A stretch of 64,000 nt of DNA from the NCBI GenBank assembly GCA_936432065.2, contig OW386287.2, positions 81,161,804-81,225,803 on the forward strand, read 5' to 3'. Shown one piece after another: positions 1 to 13,600 of this stretch. Below the pieces are notes generated by a model. It worked only from the letters and a program-made list of their open reading frames with translations. It did not search any database and was not told the origin of the DNA. Position 1 is the first letter of the stretch, and each line of letters opens with the position of its first letter. The stretch is from Rutpela maculata (lineage: Eukaryota; Arthropoda; Insecta; Coleoptera; Cerambycidae). Made by a program: the position numbers and the translations under genes.

Positions 1-560
1 AAGGTTGGTCCGCACCTGCAGTGCCCCCTGTACAGGTGTAAGGCTAATTACTCTGGGAGGTCGCCTGGTATCCCAGAGGCTCCGTTCTTGACACCATTTT
101 TACCCCCGGTGCCATTCATCCCTCGGCACGGGTCGCATGACACCTTGGATTGGGGTTTTTTGCCAGAGCTCCTTTAGCCAGCACTGCGATTCGCCTCTGG
201 TGGGAGTCTAAATACCTCCTTTCCATACGGCGGCCGCAGTCTGTTTCCACCCGACACCAGCGAGGAGGCGGAGTTGGACTTCTGAAGGGCTGAGAATAAC
301 TTAAAATTATGTGTATTCTAGGGGCCAAGCCGGACACACTATTATATCAGTAAGAAACTAGACAGCATAGCGCGGTGTCCGCCGATTTATTTGTGTCTGC
401 TAAAATGACCGCTGCGGCCTAGGAAATTAACCAATTTTTCAATAAATGTGTCTGCTATGGCTTGGTGTGATAGAAAATATGCATTTTTTTGATATAGGGC
501 CAGGTGTCGTCCGAGCTTGTCTTATGGGTGGTCCCCTGCGTAAATTCAACAATATCAGCT
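1..560. other. GC-richer tract at window start, no gene read
   Basis: About 300 bp that are visibly richer in GC than the surroundings. The style (mixed, non-coding, with short open frames in no consistent frame) recalls the 3' region of a LINE, but no motif proves it. Confidence 0.2.
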
Positions 561-1394
561 TGGCACTGAATGTGTTAAAATAGAACATTATTTACTATTT
601 ATTGTGTTTAATTAAATGAATTAAAATTTGATATTAAATAAAAACAAAATAAATAATATAATAATAATATTTATTATTAGCCAGAGCTGAAAATAATACC
701 CATCAATCGACTAAAATAAAATAAAATAAAATACAAATACAAATAAATAGTACAAATATAAAAATTTGATATAGCTGATAAATAGCTTATAACCTGTTGA
801 AAATCAACGGTGCGAAAGATCACACATACTTGCATCAATTATTTTGGAGGTGTTTTCACCAACATTTAAACCCACAGCGATCTTATTGCAAAATGAAAAA
901 ATGCTGACAAATGCAATCTTTGAATTCTATGATATTGAAAAGTAAAATATCTGCCTGCAAATTTCAGCTTTATATTATGGTTTTTGATATATTTTTAGGC
1001 AGACATCGGATACGCGATTGCCAAGGGCTGGATTTGAAAGTGACTAGTGAGTGACGCAGGTCAAAAACTGGTACTCGTACCGAGCGTATCTTTTATTTTG
1101 TAGTATCATAGGTTCATAGTATACTAATCTCAAATATCGAATAAAAAAATAAGTGTCTCAAGTTCTACTAATTTTTTAATAAACTAGCAGCCTCTGAGGC
1201 TTGGCACAGTAGTTGTCGATCACACTGTATACATTCAATCAAGGTAAAAAATAAATCCTTTATTTATTTTGGTAATATCTGTAGGTTCTAGCAGTTATAA
1301 GACATATATGTATTCGTATTTATTACATTTGAGGTTTTCAAGGCGACTGTGGCTCTCTTAAAGTATATTTTATACATTAAGAAATAAATTGACA

Positions 1395-2840
1395 AAGAAC
1401 CCGACTCATTTCTTATGGAAATTGGCCCCCGGTGAAATTGGCTGATTTTTTAATATATTATAGATTTCGACTTTCTGATCACAGCCTCTTATGGGCCCAA
1501 CTCGATCCTATGCCTAGTTTCCGAGATTCAGCTTAATAAATATACAAGAATGACCTACAATTTAAAAAATTTCGAATTCATGATTTTTTTCATACATTTT
1601 ATATTGTGACAGAGGCGGATGGGGTCAGTCCAACCGGCCTTGGCAATTTTAGGGAATTGGCCCAATCAAGCATGGAACTAGAACTTCAAATTTGAGTGGG
1701 CCAGGGAAAAATATATATATATTTTTTTTTTGGTGGGTCAGGGCTTAAGGGGAAAAATGAGCCGCAGGCAAAAATTTTGTATTTTTTAAGGTCAAACGCT
1801 CTAAAATGAAAAGTTAGAAATTCGAGTAGCAAAAACATTTTCTTCGAAAAATAGGTTTCGTCAAACGAATTTTCCTTTTTTTCATGCAATTGCAAAAATT
1901 ACTTAAAGGTTCAAAGTACTAACTCGTAATCTGACAACCAGGGTCTAAAGCAAACTGCTACCATCTTGGTAACATTTTTAAAAATGCCACTAAACATCCA
2001 TACTCTTTATTAAAATTTATTAACATTGAAAGACAAAGAACGAAATAAAAAATTTAAACATTTTAACAGTATAACAATGAATAATAAATCAATAATAATT
2101 ATGACTAATATTGTCTACATAAACATTAAAAAAAAACAAAAAAGTTTCAGAGGTCAAACGAAAGAGAAAGAAGACCCCTTAATACATCATAACTTTCTTA
2201 AGCAAACTTGCAGAATTTGGAACGAACATGCAAAATTAGGTTATTAAGTTAATAACTTTTTATAAATGATTCTGGCATTTATGTCAGTGGCCGAGATAGC
2301 AGCCTGAAAATATTTCGTTCTAAGTAAGGATTAAGGAGAGAAAAGAGCTGCCGTTTAAATTTCGTTTGGCCGTCGGGTTTTTTATCCGCCGGTACAAATG
2401 CCTATTTACCTCGGATCGGCCCTGCCCGGCCCCAGAGCCACCGGACCGACGGGCATTTGCCCGTTTGCCCCCACTTCCCATCTGTCCCTGTATTGTGATA
2501 CGTTCTAATAGCCTTTTATAATATTTTACACTAAAAACATTTGTTGTTTTAATAAAAATAGCATAGAAAATATTAAAGTTTGAAAAATGTTGGCGAAGGC
2601 GCTGGGAAATCTATATAAAAATGACAAGTGAAAAAATATTCGGTCAAATTGGCTAAAACATTTTTTACATAAAGTATGTGTCTTCCCGATCAAAAAACAT
2701 TAATTGACAAACTTTCGGAAATTGCTCCTTTGACCTCTGATCCCCCATCAATAAATTAAAAGTTCGACAAGATACACAGAATTTTACGAGAATTTATAGT
2801 TGTAAGGGCCACTTCCCATAAGAAATGAGCGGGGTCCTTT
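1395..2840. repeat. TIR-bounded repeat element
   Basis: The arms 1395-1429 and 2806-2840 are inverted copies around the core CTCATTTCTTATGG followed by a GGCCC box. The interior has no coding capacity but holds a GC-rich patch near 2340-2470. No target duplication was recognised, so the exact ends are uncertain. Confidence 0.5.
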
Positions 2841-3734
2841 TACACGAAAACTTTTTTTTTGGTACGGATCTATTGGATATATGCTTGTAAACTGAACAAC
2901 TGTAAATGTAAATCTTGGATTAGAAGAACATCTACTATCATACATTAGTGTAATAATATTTAATTATAAGAAAATTCTCAATAATAATCATCTTTTAGAG
3001 AATAGTGGTTCTAAGGAAAATTTGATTTTATATTAAAATAGTAATGATATTAGTAATTAGGGTTTCCAACCTTTATTTCAAAGAACATAATTATTCCTTT
3101 GGTTTTCGGGATGCCCTTAAAGGACTCGATTTGTCTTGTAGTAAAATCAAAGATAAAATTTAAGTGTCTTGTTCCTGTACCTGGTGTTCGGTCATTCTAA
3201 TGTTAAGACTCGAGGACGTGATTCGATTCTTTTCATGTGCAGTGAAAACTTGCAGCAAACCAGTCACGAGATCCGATTCTCTTTATTTTAATTCTGCAGC
3301 AGCGGCCACAAAATTTCGCTGCTCACTGTTCTCTTTTTTAAACATCACTGGTGGAGGCAACTGAAATGTAATTTATCAAAATGATAAGATTTATGGAATT
3401 ATTGTGTTGATTGAATTCTGTTAAAAATATACAGTCAACAAATTTGAATTAGATGTAGAATGCACAAAAAATGTAGTTTACCAAAGAGGATTACATGATC
3501 TAATATAACGAAGATTTTTAAGAAATCTGTATAAATGACATTGACTTCTGACTTGTGTTATCCATATCTTCAACTAAATACTTGTTATGTAGAGCAAGTT
3601 TGTGATTGTAGACCATTTTGATTCAAATGTGATCAACTCTAAGATACTCCTGAAAGCCTGACAGAATTACAATGTAGCGAATGTATCGAATCTCCCTGGG
3701 TTCCAGGTCAATTGGGTATTCATGAGAGCAAAAT

Positions 3735-4089
3735 GGCAGACAGCGGGGGGGCTCAATCTTGCAATTTATATAGCACTGACAAGTCCTCCATTATAAATGC
3801 TGAATATAAAAAGAATATGGGAAAATCTGTTTATCAAACACAATGAGCTAAACTCTTCATTAATGAGCTTATACTTATAAAAACCATTGCACTAAGTAGA
3901 TCTAAATGTGGTATAGCTTTGGTAATACTCACTGGCTACTGCCATCCGAAGTGGGACATAAATATCTTGAAAATTTCAGATCGCACAATTTACAGGCTGT
4001 ATGGAAGGAAGATGAGACACATACTGTGCCAATTTCCGACATTAAATAATAAAAGGCATAATATCCTGGATTCAGCCTTCCCTGATTAA
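3735..4089 (+). pseudogene. Decayed LINE C-terminal fragment (RNase H/zinc-knuckle end)
   Basis: A broken frame reads KMADSGGAQSCNLYSTDKSS, then (3889-4089) SRSKCGIALVILTGYCHPKW and RHILCQFPTL before a stop. The arrangement 'LxTGYC ... KISDR ... C-x-L-x-G ... HILCxxPxL' is the usual C-terminal end of RNase H-bearing non-LTR retrotransposons. It lies just upstream of the first PDE2A exon in the window, probably in an intron. Confidence 0.5.
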
Positions 4090-4420
4090 GCTATAATAAT
4101 CAGATTTCCAGATAGGAAATCTCAGAGCTCAATGGACCTAACGTGGCCTGTATGCTCATATGATCTAAGAAATTTATAGCATATTGTTAGAACGTTGTAC
4201 AGAAAAGTAGACTCTTAGTTTATTATTATTAATTTGTTTTATTTTTTTCTAAAATGACGACACCTGTGACCGCAGTAATTTTTTTTGAGACATTTCAAAT
4301 CTTTGCAAACAGTTTCTTAGTCTGTTTAAAATATTTTGAATGAAACTATGCTATTGTCTCTTGAAAAAAACATTCTTAATATATTATTGATTATAATTGT
4401 CATTAATTATTCTTTTACAG

Positions 4421-4697
4421 TTAAGGCATCAAGCAGAAGCTTCATCAGTGTTTTTAGTTAATTTGCTGAATGTGTCAGAAGAAGCAGTAGTACAAGTAGT
4501 ATTAGATGATATATTAGAGTCACCTGTTCATACTCCATTGTCAGAAGATGCTATTAGTGACATAGTGCAATACAAAGATAATTGTTTGAAATGTGCGGAG
4601 AATTTGGATGAAAAACTTCAAGGGCTATTAAAGGAAGTTATCCCAGAAGATTCAGGAGAAGTTATGGTCATCCCTATATTAGCAAATGAACGTAGAG
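4421..4697 (+). CDS. PDE2A: PDE2A exon a: C-terminal part of GAF-A
   Basis: The acceptor is a T-rich tract ending in acag at 4420; the donor gtcagt is at 4698. It encodes residues 1-92 and ends in phase 1. It begins LRHQAEASSVFLVN, matching the GAF-A beta strand where PDE2 has LQQETRASRCCLLLV, and ends with the VMVIPILANERR strand. Between them is an acidic stretch that aligns poorly. The open frame extends a few codons upstream past the acceptor but is not conserved there, so the splice acceptor was preferred to a start codon. Confidence 0.85.
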
Positions 4698-7600
4698 GTC
4701 AGTATGTTGCGATATTTTTAAATTTTTTGCTTTGTGAAAATTAATATAGTAGGTAATATAGCTTTAACACAGCTACGAAAGAATCATTAGGTCTTATGGG
4801 TTCTGTATGAAGGTTGCATAAAAGCTATATAAATCCAGAAGGGATACAATATATTCTCTTGCATCTTATTGGTTATAATAAATCACACTGCCTCTGTGAC
4901 ACTTATGTAGGTTTAGGAGACGAAAAAAAATTTAACTTATATGGTGAATAAAAAACATGGAATATTGCTCAAAAAATAATATATAAGTATGAGATAAGTA
5001 CAAAATGTTTGGTTTAAAGCAGAGATGGGTCAAGGAAACTTTCCATTGGAAAGTTTCCAGGAAAATTTCGGAAGTTTCCGGAACGGAGTTTTGATAAAAA
5101 TGAAAGTTTCCTTTAAAATATTTGAATATTCCGAAAGTTTCCAAAATTCCGGGGAAGTTTCCAAAACTCCGGGAAAGTTTCCAAATTTTTCACGAATATT
5201 TACAGTTATCATTTACACATATTTACTCATAAATTTGAAATTACCGCCACGATGATCTAACATAACCTCAAACGCCAGAAATCCAGTTTTAATTTGTTGA
5301 TATTTTTTCGAAATTATCAAAAATTAATCAGATATTTGATGACGTAGGGTTTCATATGGTCACCGCTCGGATTATTACTATTGGCATTGGCACAGAATTT
5401 CTCTAATTTCGTGCTATTGGCTAAGATCAAGGATGAGTTGACAGACATGATAAGTTACGTTTATTTGTATACCCGCACTATCGCTTTCCGATGAATAATA
5501 TCTAGCATTTTTTTCTGTTACATTAAAAACGAAAATGATTAAAAAGAAATATACTTTTATTTTTTCACATATTATAAGATATTATTTAATTTAATATATT
5601 TAGTGTTATTTTAATTAAATAATATGTAGATTTTATTACCAGACCAAGACATCAACCCTCCAAGTTCAAGTTTCCTGAAAAAACAATTCAAGAAATATTA
5701 ATTTCATTATCTGAAAATCCTTAATACTGTTTAAATTTAAGTATCCAATATAAACATTTTTTTTTTTTTTTTACTCTACAGTATGTATTTACAATTAGTA
5801 CAACAACTTTGTAAATGACTTATTTGTTTAAAAAAAAGACAGGCTGAAGGACCTCGGTCGATGGCCTTTTGATATGTATGTATGTGTTATGTATATATAT
5901 CAATAAAAAGCTTTTATTATCATTATTATTAATATGTAGATGTTATTTCTGTCTTGCCTTCTATATTTCCATTTCTGCACAAAATAGGAGTTACGACTTA
6001 CATATGACATTATTTACATAAATTGTAATTTTATAATCCACATATTTATCACATTCTATAAATTATTTTATTTATATTTAATTATTTAATATTTCAAACA
6101 AAACAAATTACTGGGTAACCACCCAATTGCTCCATATTCTTCATATAGCACAGGGCACATATAGCGGGTGTCATATAATATCAGTTATTTGGTAAAAGTC
6201 GGTAAAAGTAATGTAAATAATATATTTATATGCACTTATTTGGTATCAAAATGAAGCTTAGATCATTACGAATCAGATTTCACCATAAAATAGACTCTGA
6301 ATATTCCCAATGGAAAGTTTCCAGGAAAGCTTCCTGGAAACTTTCGGAGTAATCAAAACTCCGGGAGTTTACCCATCTCTGGTTTAAAGAAAAAACGTAA
6401 TTTTTGAGATTTCAAAAGGCTTTGGAGGATGTGATTTTGAGGCTTGGCAGATATAGTTGTTTCTAAAAATTAAAAGGACTTCTTTCAAGGCTCTTCAGTT
6501 CCAACAGCACTTGGTTTCGAAAATCCACAAAATTAAAATTATTGAAGTGTGCAGAAATGTAGGACGATCCATTAAAATTTAAAAAAACATGTTTATTTGA
6601 AAATGATCCATTGAAGTGGGTGCAGGGAGAGAATGTGAACCCTCCTGGAGAAAGAAATGTGTAAGGTCAGAAAGAAAATGCAGTTTTTTGAATGCCTAAC
6701 CTATTTCTAAATAAAAGGAACCTACCCATATGTTTCAAAATAAATCTCTTAATGAAGTGCTTGCTATAAATCTATAAAAGTGAAGCTACTAATGGATAGT
6801 TTATTGATGCTTGGTTAAGTCGTATCTGTCAGTTAACTTTCAAAGAATCTTACGCTAGTTATCTATCAGTTAGACTTAACCATGTATGCATAGATAAGCA
6901 CTAAGTAGGCTAAACATCACAAACAGAAAATCAGATTTTTTGCAGCTTCCGCCACTGGTGCACCCCCTACAATAAATTCTGCAGGACCTTAAGCTTCAAT
7001 GGCTCAATTTTATTTGAAAACATACCTAATACTAGTGATGATATTTTTTTTGTATGCAATCGATACTAAATATACATATAAATAATAATTTTCCAATGTC
7101 ATTTGATTTGCTTCTGAAAATTTTCTTGTTATGGAAAAATTTTAATGTAGTCATTTTGACATTGCAAAATACAAAAATCTACCAAATTTAAGGAAAAACA
7201 TAAGGCTGAAATTCCTGCGTTATGCTCATATTTGTTGAGTGGTATTAGTCACTGTGTGTTATTGCTCGAGAATATCATTTTAGAAAAATACGACAATTAT
7301 CAGTGACATTTGTCGTGGTCGACAATTGTAATAGAAATTCGTGATGAGACTCCTTGGGGTGCTATTCTTCAATTTATTCGTATACAGAACTAGATGACTT
7401 TCGTATGATTTTAACATTATGTTCATTCTGGAACAATCTGATTGAATTAATGTACGAATTTTTCCATGTGCATTACATCAAACGGTCTGAGGGTAATCGA
7501 ATTTAATTTCTGGATATGAAATGACTTGTGACAGGTATTTTTGTTGATGTTGAATTTAATCTCACAAACTATTCAGAGTTCTTATTAAACAATATTTTGT

Positions 7601-10600
7601 GGTAAAAGGTGATTTAGTAAATAGCGATTATGGCTATAGATGAAATAGTTTATTTGGGTGAACTTGCAGCTTTAGAGGCCGAAATAAGAGATAGAATTTA
7701 ATAAGATTTCGTGTTTATGATGATCCATTCGAATATTTGTTACTACCACCCAATCCATTGTTGTGTTTTTAAACTTAAAATTGGCGCAAAACTTTCTATT
7801 TTTTAAACATAAATGTACTTCTATGAATTCTACTAATGTTCTCTTCTGCTTTATAGTTACATTGCTTCAACGTCTATTATTCTGCATTATATTAGTTATT
7901 TAAAGTTACAATTTGTATATATTTGAATCAATGTCTAATTGACATATGTTTATATATTTGTTTCTAAATAAGGTTTTTGCTTACGTTAATATGTACACAC
8001 TGTGTAAAGCAAAGTTGCCCTATCTTTCATACGAATATTAACTTCGCACGAAAAGTTCAATTCGAATTGGTTTGAGAATTTGCTTTACTTCTCGTACATG
8101 GGAAGCGTTCATGTGCGATCTATCGTGCACGAATTTATTCGATTAAGTTCGAATATCGCAGCCCTGGTATAACGTGTGCCTATTTTATATATTGATGCTT
8201 CATTAATACTGGAAAATTATTGTTAACTCTTAATTATATATTTTGGCTTTATAACAAGATGGAGTAGATATTGTTAACATTTTTAAAAAGCAATTTGAGG
8301 TACTTGGATAGTTAAAGTACCTAATCAGTTTTTACTTTGGTATGACACTGATTCATTATCTCACAAGATCATATTTTAATTATTTAAGCTTTAAGTTATC
8401 CAGGGTCAGCCTCAAATTAATGATTAACAATAATGAAAAATCTTGGGCTGCAGAATTTAAAATTTTTAATGAGCAGGCTGATAGAAAATGAAGGTTTAAA
8501 AAAAGATGTAGAATGACGTTTTTTCAAAAGCTGAACTATCTGCAAGTTATTGGTCTTGATTAAGTGGCAGGTTTATCTTTCGCAATGCATTAATAGTCTT
8601 ATTCTAATAAAAGTGATTGTACTAATTAAATTACGCTTAATGAGCAAAATGCATACATTTTTTTGACATCACCGAATAATAGATCAATAAAAAGCGTTAT
8701 TTTCTATGTATTTTTTATTTTTTTTTTATCGGAATTAAAAGATAAAAAAACAATTTAGTTTCGCTGAGAATTTAGACACGTTCAAACGAAGCAAGTTTCC
8801 CGCCATTTGCGTGTGACGTCATCCGGCATTTAGCATTGGCAATGTTTATTAGTATTATTTTCAACAGATATTTAATCAATGTACTTAGTGGTGGCAAACT
8901 ATTTAATATAAAAAAGTTATATAATCTGAGACGAAAAACAATAGTTAATGTTGATAAAAATATTAAAATAATGCATTATGTTTACATATTCTGAGGTTAG
9001 GTATCTAAATCTAACTGCAGTAAAAGGATAAAAGTGAGCGTAAACAAATTTATTGTTACGAACAATGAATGATGCATCCTTGTCGCTTTTCCACCTCCAA
9101 TTTCTGCACTGATATAATCGGTATTATTACCAAAAAATTGCTCATCATAAACACGTCGATTTTCGGTAAATTGTCACTTTGAGCTTGCACAAAGTCGCTG
9201 TTCGTCATTTTTACCACTTAGATAAATTAATACACTAATAATTTTTACAAAAATAAACAAATCGATATTTAAAGGTCAGCAGACTAAAATTTAACATTTA
9301 ATTAACACACAATTTAATATTTCAGCACTAGCAGATGTAAACTGTCAAAGCTATCAAACTTGTCACTTGTCTCCGTACTTTTCTAAATTTACCGCTGGGT
9401 GGATAAAATACGAAGCTGATTGGCTGTGTTTTTCAAATTAGCCAATCATATAATGTTATTTCTTACTGATGCGCTCCACCGGTGAATTTAGAAATCTGCG
9501 GTCTATGGATGAAACTAAAACGTTATGCCAGATGACATCAGTACCGTTTATAGTCACGAGGTTTTGTTCCGATAAAATTTGAATTTTAAAATGATTTTTT
9601 TTTTACAAAATAACTTTTTTTATAGTTTCCTTTTATTATATACTCAGCTTATATAATATGTATAATGAAAAAATAATAAATTAATGCATTTTTAAAATTC
9701 ATGCATCTTGCTCATTCTCACAACTATTTTCTTACAGTTAGTGTGCCAAACAAACCAACTATCTGCCCTGTTTATTTGGTTTGCATTGTGAATCCATCTA
9801 AATGCGACTCATACATAGTGAAACTAGTCAATGAAACCTTCAAATATTGCGCAACCGTGATGCTTAGCACAAGAGAGTGTGAAGAGGAGAGGAGATTAAA
9901 AAACCAGTGCCAGTCTTTACTCTTGGTGGCGAGAAAATTGTTTTCACGTTTAGGTGACCTGTCTGATCTTCTTAAAGAGATTATGTCAGAAGCTAGACGG
10001 TTGACAAATGCAGAAAGATGCTCACTATTCTTATTGGACCCTGATCATATGCATTTAGTCGCTAAAGTGTTTGATGGGGTCAGTCCAGCCGAGAAGAGAA
10101 CGGAAGTTAGAATCGCGAAAGATCAAGGCATTGCAGGTATGCTATTTTATTTAGTATCTATTTATTTATTTACGGGCTCTTGCCTAAAACATATACAATA
10201 CAATAAAATACTAGTAATAATGTATAGTAAAGGATACATTGTAACAATCGTGAGTGAGTGGCCCTAGGCGGCACCCACAATCCAATGCTTCCTAAAAGCT
10301 TTGGAGAAGAAGAATAATTATTTATGAGATTGTAGAAGTTTTTCAGATCTTTCTTTTTTCTCCTAAGTTCAAGATTATCTATGTTGTTAACAGTCTTTCT
10401 TTTTATAAAGCTCATCATTTTCAAAGCCTTTAAGACCACATGTAGAATATGAGGTGTAAAGCTCAAGGTTCCTGAACATGACATAAAGGGTGATCATTTA
10501 TTTTGTATGTAAAATCTAAGGCTTTCCTACTGCGATTATAAATAATTGAGTGGCATTTTCCAGCATTAATCTCCATTCCATTTTTCTTGTATGGAAGTGT

Positions 10601-13600
10601 TAGATTGTCAAGGGCCACTTGTATGATGTTGCTGTTACTAGCATTATTGATACTGGTATCAAATTTAAGATCATCGCCAAAAAGACAAAACAGGTGCTAA
10701 TGTTATTAATAAATACAAGAAAAAGCAGCGGCCCTGCGTTCTCACGTAGGAACTCCTGAAATAGTCTGAGTCTCTTCTGACCTAAAGTTGTTAAAACGGA
10801 CAATCTGAGCTCGATCTTGAAGACAACCATCCAGCATGGTCTCAGACACCTATCAGTTCAAGTTTATGTAGCAGCAATTCATGATTTACCTTATCGAATG
10901 CTTTCGAAAAATCAGTATCAGTAAATTTTTTTTGTTCAAAATTGGTTCAGCGCACCAAAATAATTGAGAAAAGTTAGATGAGAACCTTAGGACAAGACCT
11001 CTTTTTTTTGTAGACTTGTGTAATAATGCAAATCATAATTTAAATTATGTAAACATAATGGTCCCTGACACCTATCTGTTCAAGTTTATGTAGCAGCAAT
11101 TCATGATTTACCTTGTCGAATGCTTTCGAAAAATCAGTATGGATGCCACCCCTAGGAAATAAAAGGGGGTCTTAGAAAACTAACACAACAGACAATTTTT
11201 TTGTCTAATATTGGCTTCTGCCCGTCAAAATGCTTTAGAAAAGTTAGATCAGAGTCCTAGGACCAGACCTTTTTTTTTTGGTACTTTTTAGGGGATAAAA
11301 GAGGTGGTAGACAAAAATTGACAAGATAAAAAAAATTTTTTGTTCAAACTTGGTTCAGCGCATCAAAATAATTCAGAAAAGTTAGATGAGAACCTTAGAA
11401 CCATTTTTGTAGACTGTAATAATGCAAATCATAATTTAAATTATGTAAACACAATGGAACATAACGTTCAAGTTTAAGCTGATGCTGATATGTTGAGTAC
11501 GTTGTCTACATATTTATTCATTTGTATTGGTCTATAATTATTTCATTACAATAACTGCTCCAATGTTCCAATATATAGGGGGTATAGTACCATGGAATGG
11601 GTAGAGATGGGTAAAGGAAACTTTCCAATAAATGTTTCCAGGAAATTTTTGGGAGTTTCCGGAACGAAGTTTTGATAAAAATCAGAGATAGGTAAAGGAA
11701 ACTTTCCATATGAAAGTTTCTGGAACGAAATTTTGATAAAAATGAAAGTTTTCAGTAACATATTTGAATATTCCGAAAGTTCACAAAGAAAACTTTCCCG
11801 GAATTTTGGAAACTTTGAAATATTCCAATATATTGAAAGCTCATTTTTATCAAAATTTCATTCTGGGATCAAATGGAAAGTTTTCTTTACCCACTCTGAA
11901 ATTTGGTATGTTTTTTGATTATATAATCATTATTTTTGTTATTTTTTTGCCATATCCATTCCTATGTTTAAGATATATTTATTAAATACGCCGGCTTTTT
12001 TTAACATCCCGTATAACTTCACACTGAGCATCAGTAATAATATTAATTGATTGGAAGCTCTTTTTATTTATATTTGTGCTCTCTCATTATTTTCCTGCCT
12101 AAAATCCATTTATGTCCAATCATCTACCATGTTGATTTTTGCAGGTTATTTTACCTTGAATTCTTTTTTGATTAAAGGGTGTAGCAGAATAAGCATGGTA
12201 AAACGGCCCCAGAAGCGTTTTGGCCTAATTCGGTGTCAGTAGATCAACAATAGGAAAAAAATGTTTTCCTCGAGTTTTAGCCCCCCATCGCCACGGGTAA
12301 CCCCTGTACCCTAATAAACATGACATTTCATTTTCATTTTTTATCTCTGCAAGTTGTGTGTTAATTATTATGAAAAAAATAGACGATGTACATGTAATTT
12401 AAGTGCATCTTAGGAAAAAAAATCAGCTGATTTTGCGGCCTCCTTCGAATAAAAAAAAATATTTAAAAATTGTAATATTTATTTTTTCATGAAAATATTG
12501 ATTCGCATACACAAAACTTTTACCAAAAATACATTGTTATGAGTAGTTTATTGTAGATTTTTTTCATTTCATTTTTTGAAGCGGTGTGCCATAATTAAAA
12601 AAAATAAAAACTGTTACAACGCATTATTTAGTGGTGCTTAACCATTGAAACCGTCCGGCGGACCAGATCAGTGTATTCGTATGTATTTGAACCCGCTGAA
12701 ACTAAATCCGAAGTGAGAATTGTCAGATTAGCTCGTTTTTCACCCCCAACCCCAAAAAACACCCCCTCTAAAATGGTCTGTCCGACGGACCAGACCAGTA
12801 TATTCTTATGTATTTGGACCTGCTGAAACCGAATCCGAAGTCAGAATTGTCAGATTGGTTCGTTTTTTACCCCAACCCCAAAAAACACCCCCAAAACAAA
12901 AACAAACATAAAGTGGTCTGTCCGGCGGTGTATTCTTATGTATTTTGATCTGCTGAATCTGGATTCGAAGTTAGAATTGACACAGATTGGCTCGTTTTCA
13001 CCCCCAACCCCGAAGAACACACCCCCCCAAAAAAATGCAGACCATACCAGTGTATCCTTATGTATCTAAATCCGCTAAAACCGAATCCGAAGTCATAATG
13101 GGCCTTTCCCACGTTTTTTTTTTTATTGAATATTTGAGAAGTTCTCTTTAAAAAAACTCACCTGTATTTTTTATTTTTTGTGAAATTTGCTTCTTTACTA
13201 CAGAAAAAAATATTATGTTATATGAATTTAAAATTGGCAGCAATATTTCTACACTGATGACACATTGAGAGGAATGACCAATCAGTTTATTCTAGCACCC
13301 TTGGTAGAGGCTACATATGACCAGATTGTCTAGGCATTTTTTCGCGAGCTTACCACAATTAACTGTGGTAAGGTGTAAAAGAGATGGCTATATATAATTA
13401 AGATGTGGATTGGTTATGTATGTCTAGCCATCTCTTTTACACCTCATTATAGTTAGTTGTGGTAAGCTCGCGAAAAAATGCTTGATGTATAAGTGTTTGT
13501 CTCTTTCTACCTTTACCGAATTGACAGACGTCATCAAGCTTTGTTAGTTGTAAGTCTAGTGACGTGTGACACTTTCGATACACAACATAACCTCATCAAA

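Noticed and set aside
116..337. Open frame on the - strand near the window start
   Set aside because: GC-rich sequence with chance openness; no domain, and adjacent frames are equally open.
4932..5255. Overlapping open frames on both strands rich in SFQ/KFPGN repeats
   Set aside because: They arise from the GGAAAGTTTCC boxes of the hAT-like element; the repeated DNA word, not a protein, explains them.
13334..13481. Hairpins here and at 44074, 48782 and 51415 as microRNA precursors
   Set aside because: Arm length, nesting and target duplications mark them as MITEs; without small-RNA data no miRNA can be claimed.
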